Assembly (NCBI GenBank): GCA_937886455.1
Contig: CALGCU010000130.1
Location: forward strand, 1-6,660
Reading direction: 5' to 3'
From: an uncultured Bacteroidales bacterium
Lineage (GTDB): Bacteria > Bacteroidota > Bacteroidia > Bacteroidales > Paludibacteraceae
Length of the DNA: 6,660 nucleotides
Positions 5,974 to 6,660 of the stretch are shown piece after piece. Made by a program: the position numbers and the translations under genes. The notes below the pieces were generated by a model. The model was not told the DNA's origin. It ran no database searches and saw nothing but the letters and a program-made list of their open reading frames with translations. Position 1 is the first letter of the stretch. Each line of letters begins with the position of its first letter.

Positions 5974-6499
5974 AATTTATTTTTTGTTTTAGACTTTTGC
6001 GTATGCGGTGTATGCGTACCTTTACATTGTTTTCCGACTCGCCAATTTTTTGCGCAATTTCTTTTAAAGAATATTTTTCATAATAATGCCATATAATTAT
6101 CTGTTGGTCATTGGTTGATAACAGTTTAATAGCATCTTCTAATTGCTGTAAGTATAGTTCATGTTCATCATCATACACATCATCCAACACATCAATGTTC
6201 TCTTTAAATGACACTTCACATGCTCTTTCTTTGTCTCTTAAATGATGTAAAGCTATATTCCTTGCAATAGTTGTAATCCACCCTCCAAAACATTCACCAT
6301 GCCAAGTGTCTAATTTTTTGTAAGCTTGTATAAAAGCTTGTTGCACCACATCCTTACACTCTTCTTTATTTTCTATCATGCGCCCCACACTCCTATACAC
6401 CTTTAACAGGTAACGCTCCATTAGAGTTTCAAATGCCTTTGCGTCAGCATTTTGTAACACTCTATACACTAATTCTATGTCATCGTTATAGGATTCCAT
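5966..6499 (-). CDS. ECF-type RNA polymerase sigma factor (sigma-70 family)
   Basis: A 177-residue protein from ATG 6499. An in-frame TTG at 6520 would add seven residues (MNLLYIE), but the ATG fits the family better. Domain sigma-2 spans about 22-92 (AFETLMERYLLKVYR; the region 2 core CKDVVQQAFIQAYKKLDTW; GGWITTIARNIALHHLR). Sigma-4 spans about 110-165 and contains the helix-turn-helix YSLKEIAQKIGESENNVKVRIHRIRKSL that reads the -35 element. There is no sigma-3 and no C-terminal extension, as expected for ECF factors, which direct RNA polymerase to a small stress or envelope regulon. It is the first gene of a leftward four-gene cassette. Leucine codons are TTA 10, CTA 3, CTG 2, TTG 1, unlike the TTG-rich rhomboid 1. 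A putative autoregulated promoter lies at 6533-6539. Confidence 0.93.
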   Translation of the reverse strand: MESYNDDIELVYRVLQNADAKAFETLMERYLLKVYRSVGRMIENKEECKDVVQQAFIQAYKKLDTWHGECFGGWITTIARNIALHHLRDKERACEVSFKENIDVLDDVYDDEHELYLQQLEDAIKLLSTNDQQIIIWHYYEKYSLKEIAQKIGESENNVKVRIHRIRKSLKQKINYE

Positions 6500-6517
6500 T
6501 TCTATATATAATAGATT

Positions 6518-6525
6518 CAAAAATA
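6518..6525 (-). promoter_or_regulatory. Candidate housekeeping -7 element for the sigma operon
   Basis: TATTTTTG on the minus strand fits TAnnTTTG exactly, 18 bp before the ATG at 6499. No TTTG is found about 20 bp further upstream, so the -33 half is absent. It may work together with, or instead of, the ECF-type element just upstream. Confidence 0.35.
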
Positions 6526-6532
6526 GTGAAAA

Positions 6533-6539
6533 GGTTACA
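6533..6539 (-). promoter_or_regulatory. Candidate ECF-type -35 element (TGTAACC)
   Basis: The minus strand reads GTGTAACCTTTTC across 6540-6528. A TGTAAC-like -35 element is what I associate with autoregulated ECF sigma operons in Bacteroidota. A possible -10 (AATC, 6517-6514) lies 15 bp downstream. The element sits between the repeat copy at 6558-6601 and the sigma start, where an autoregulatory promoter would be expected. Confidence 0.4.
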
Positions 6540-6557
6540 CATTCATTTCCGGTATTT

Positions 6558-6601
6558 ATAACAAAGCCGTGTCATTGTGTAGTGACGCGGCTTTGTTGTG
6601 T
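6558..6601 (+). repeat. 44-bp direct repeat, copy 2 (sigma side)
   Basis: Perfect copy of 4645-4688 in the same orientation. It ends the sigma cassette on its upstream side, just beyond the promoter region. Flanking bases differ from copy 1 on both sides. Confidence 0.9.
6560..6597. terminator. Hairpin terminator (copy 2)
   Basis: Same 17-bp stem and GTGT loop as at 4647-4684. Here it lies 25 bp beyond a possible minus-strand stop codon at 6623-6625, so it could terminate a leftward gene entering from the right edge and insulate the sigma promoter from it. Confidence 0.6.
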
Positions 6602-6622
6602 GCGAACAATGTTGTTAGTTCA

Positions 6623-6660
6623 TTAATTTAAGAAGAATTGTAGCCAACGATCGTCAGCAA
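6623..6660 (-). CDS. Possible 3' end of a leftward gene (partial)
   Basis: On the minus strand an open frame enters from the right edge and ends in TAA, giving the C-terminus ADDRWLQFFLN. Support is the presence of a terminator-like hairpin starting 25 bp further on and an otherwise unexplained right edge. Twelve codons are too few to identify a family, and a second minus-strand frame is also open for ten codons. Treat this as tentative. Confidence 0.25.
   Translation of the reverse strand, partial: ADDRWLQFFLN

Noticed and set aside
4645..6601. CRISPR array or composite transposon
   Set aside because: Only two repeat copies are present, 1.9 kb apart. There are no cas genes, no transposase or integrase between them, and no short target-site duplication that I can see.

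Overview
The window looks like a chromosomal segment of a Bacteroidota bacterium, most likely order Bacteroidales. Three things point there. The order of two rhomboid proteases, a membrane-anchored EEP-family hydrolase, gcvH and purE is one I associate with that group. Several starts are preceded by the group's -7 element TAnnTTTG, sometimes with a TTTG about 20 bp upstream. Starts lack Shine-Dalgarno sequences and sit behind A/T-rich leaders.

Layout: positions 1-277 are non-coding, with short GC-rich repeats at the left edge and the terminator of the HU gene (222-257). HU (278-550, minus) is transcribed leftward from a well-formed promoter at 653-684. Diverging from it is a rightward run: rhomboid 1 (829-1623), rhomboid 2 (1661-2533), an EEP-domain protein overlapping rhomboid 2 by 32 bp (2502-3647), gcvH (3685-4059), a hairpin terminator or attenuator (4077-4110), and purE (4123-4626). 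This block is housekeeping: intramembrane proteolysis, a probably extracytoplasmic hydrolase, the glycine cleavage lipoyl carrier, and a purine biosynthesis step.

Between 4689 and 6557 lies a leftward four-gene cassette: an ECF-type sigma factor (start best placed at 6499), then three small membrane proteins with no certain family assignment. The first overlaps the sigma gene by 8 bp and is an anti-sigma candidate; the second resembles the DUF6249 layout; the third has two membrane helices followed by a possible PH-like domain. A likely autoregulated promoter (TGTAACC at 6533-6539) and a housekeeping -7 element precede the sigma gene.

The most striking structure is a 44-bp perfect direct repeat at 4645-4688 and 6558-6601 that flanks this cassette exactly. 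Each copy contains a 17-bp-stem hairpin suitable as a terminator. Together with a clear change in leucine codon use (TTG-rich rhomboid 1, TTA-rich sigma gene), this suggests that the sigma module was inserted beside purE, or that the terminator was duplicated around it. The last 38 bases may hold the 3' end of another leftward gene, too short to identify.
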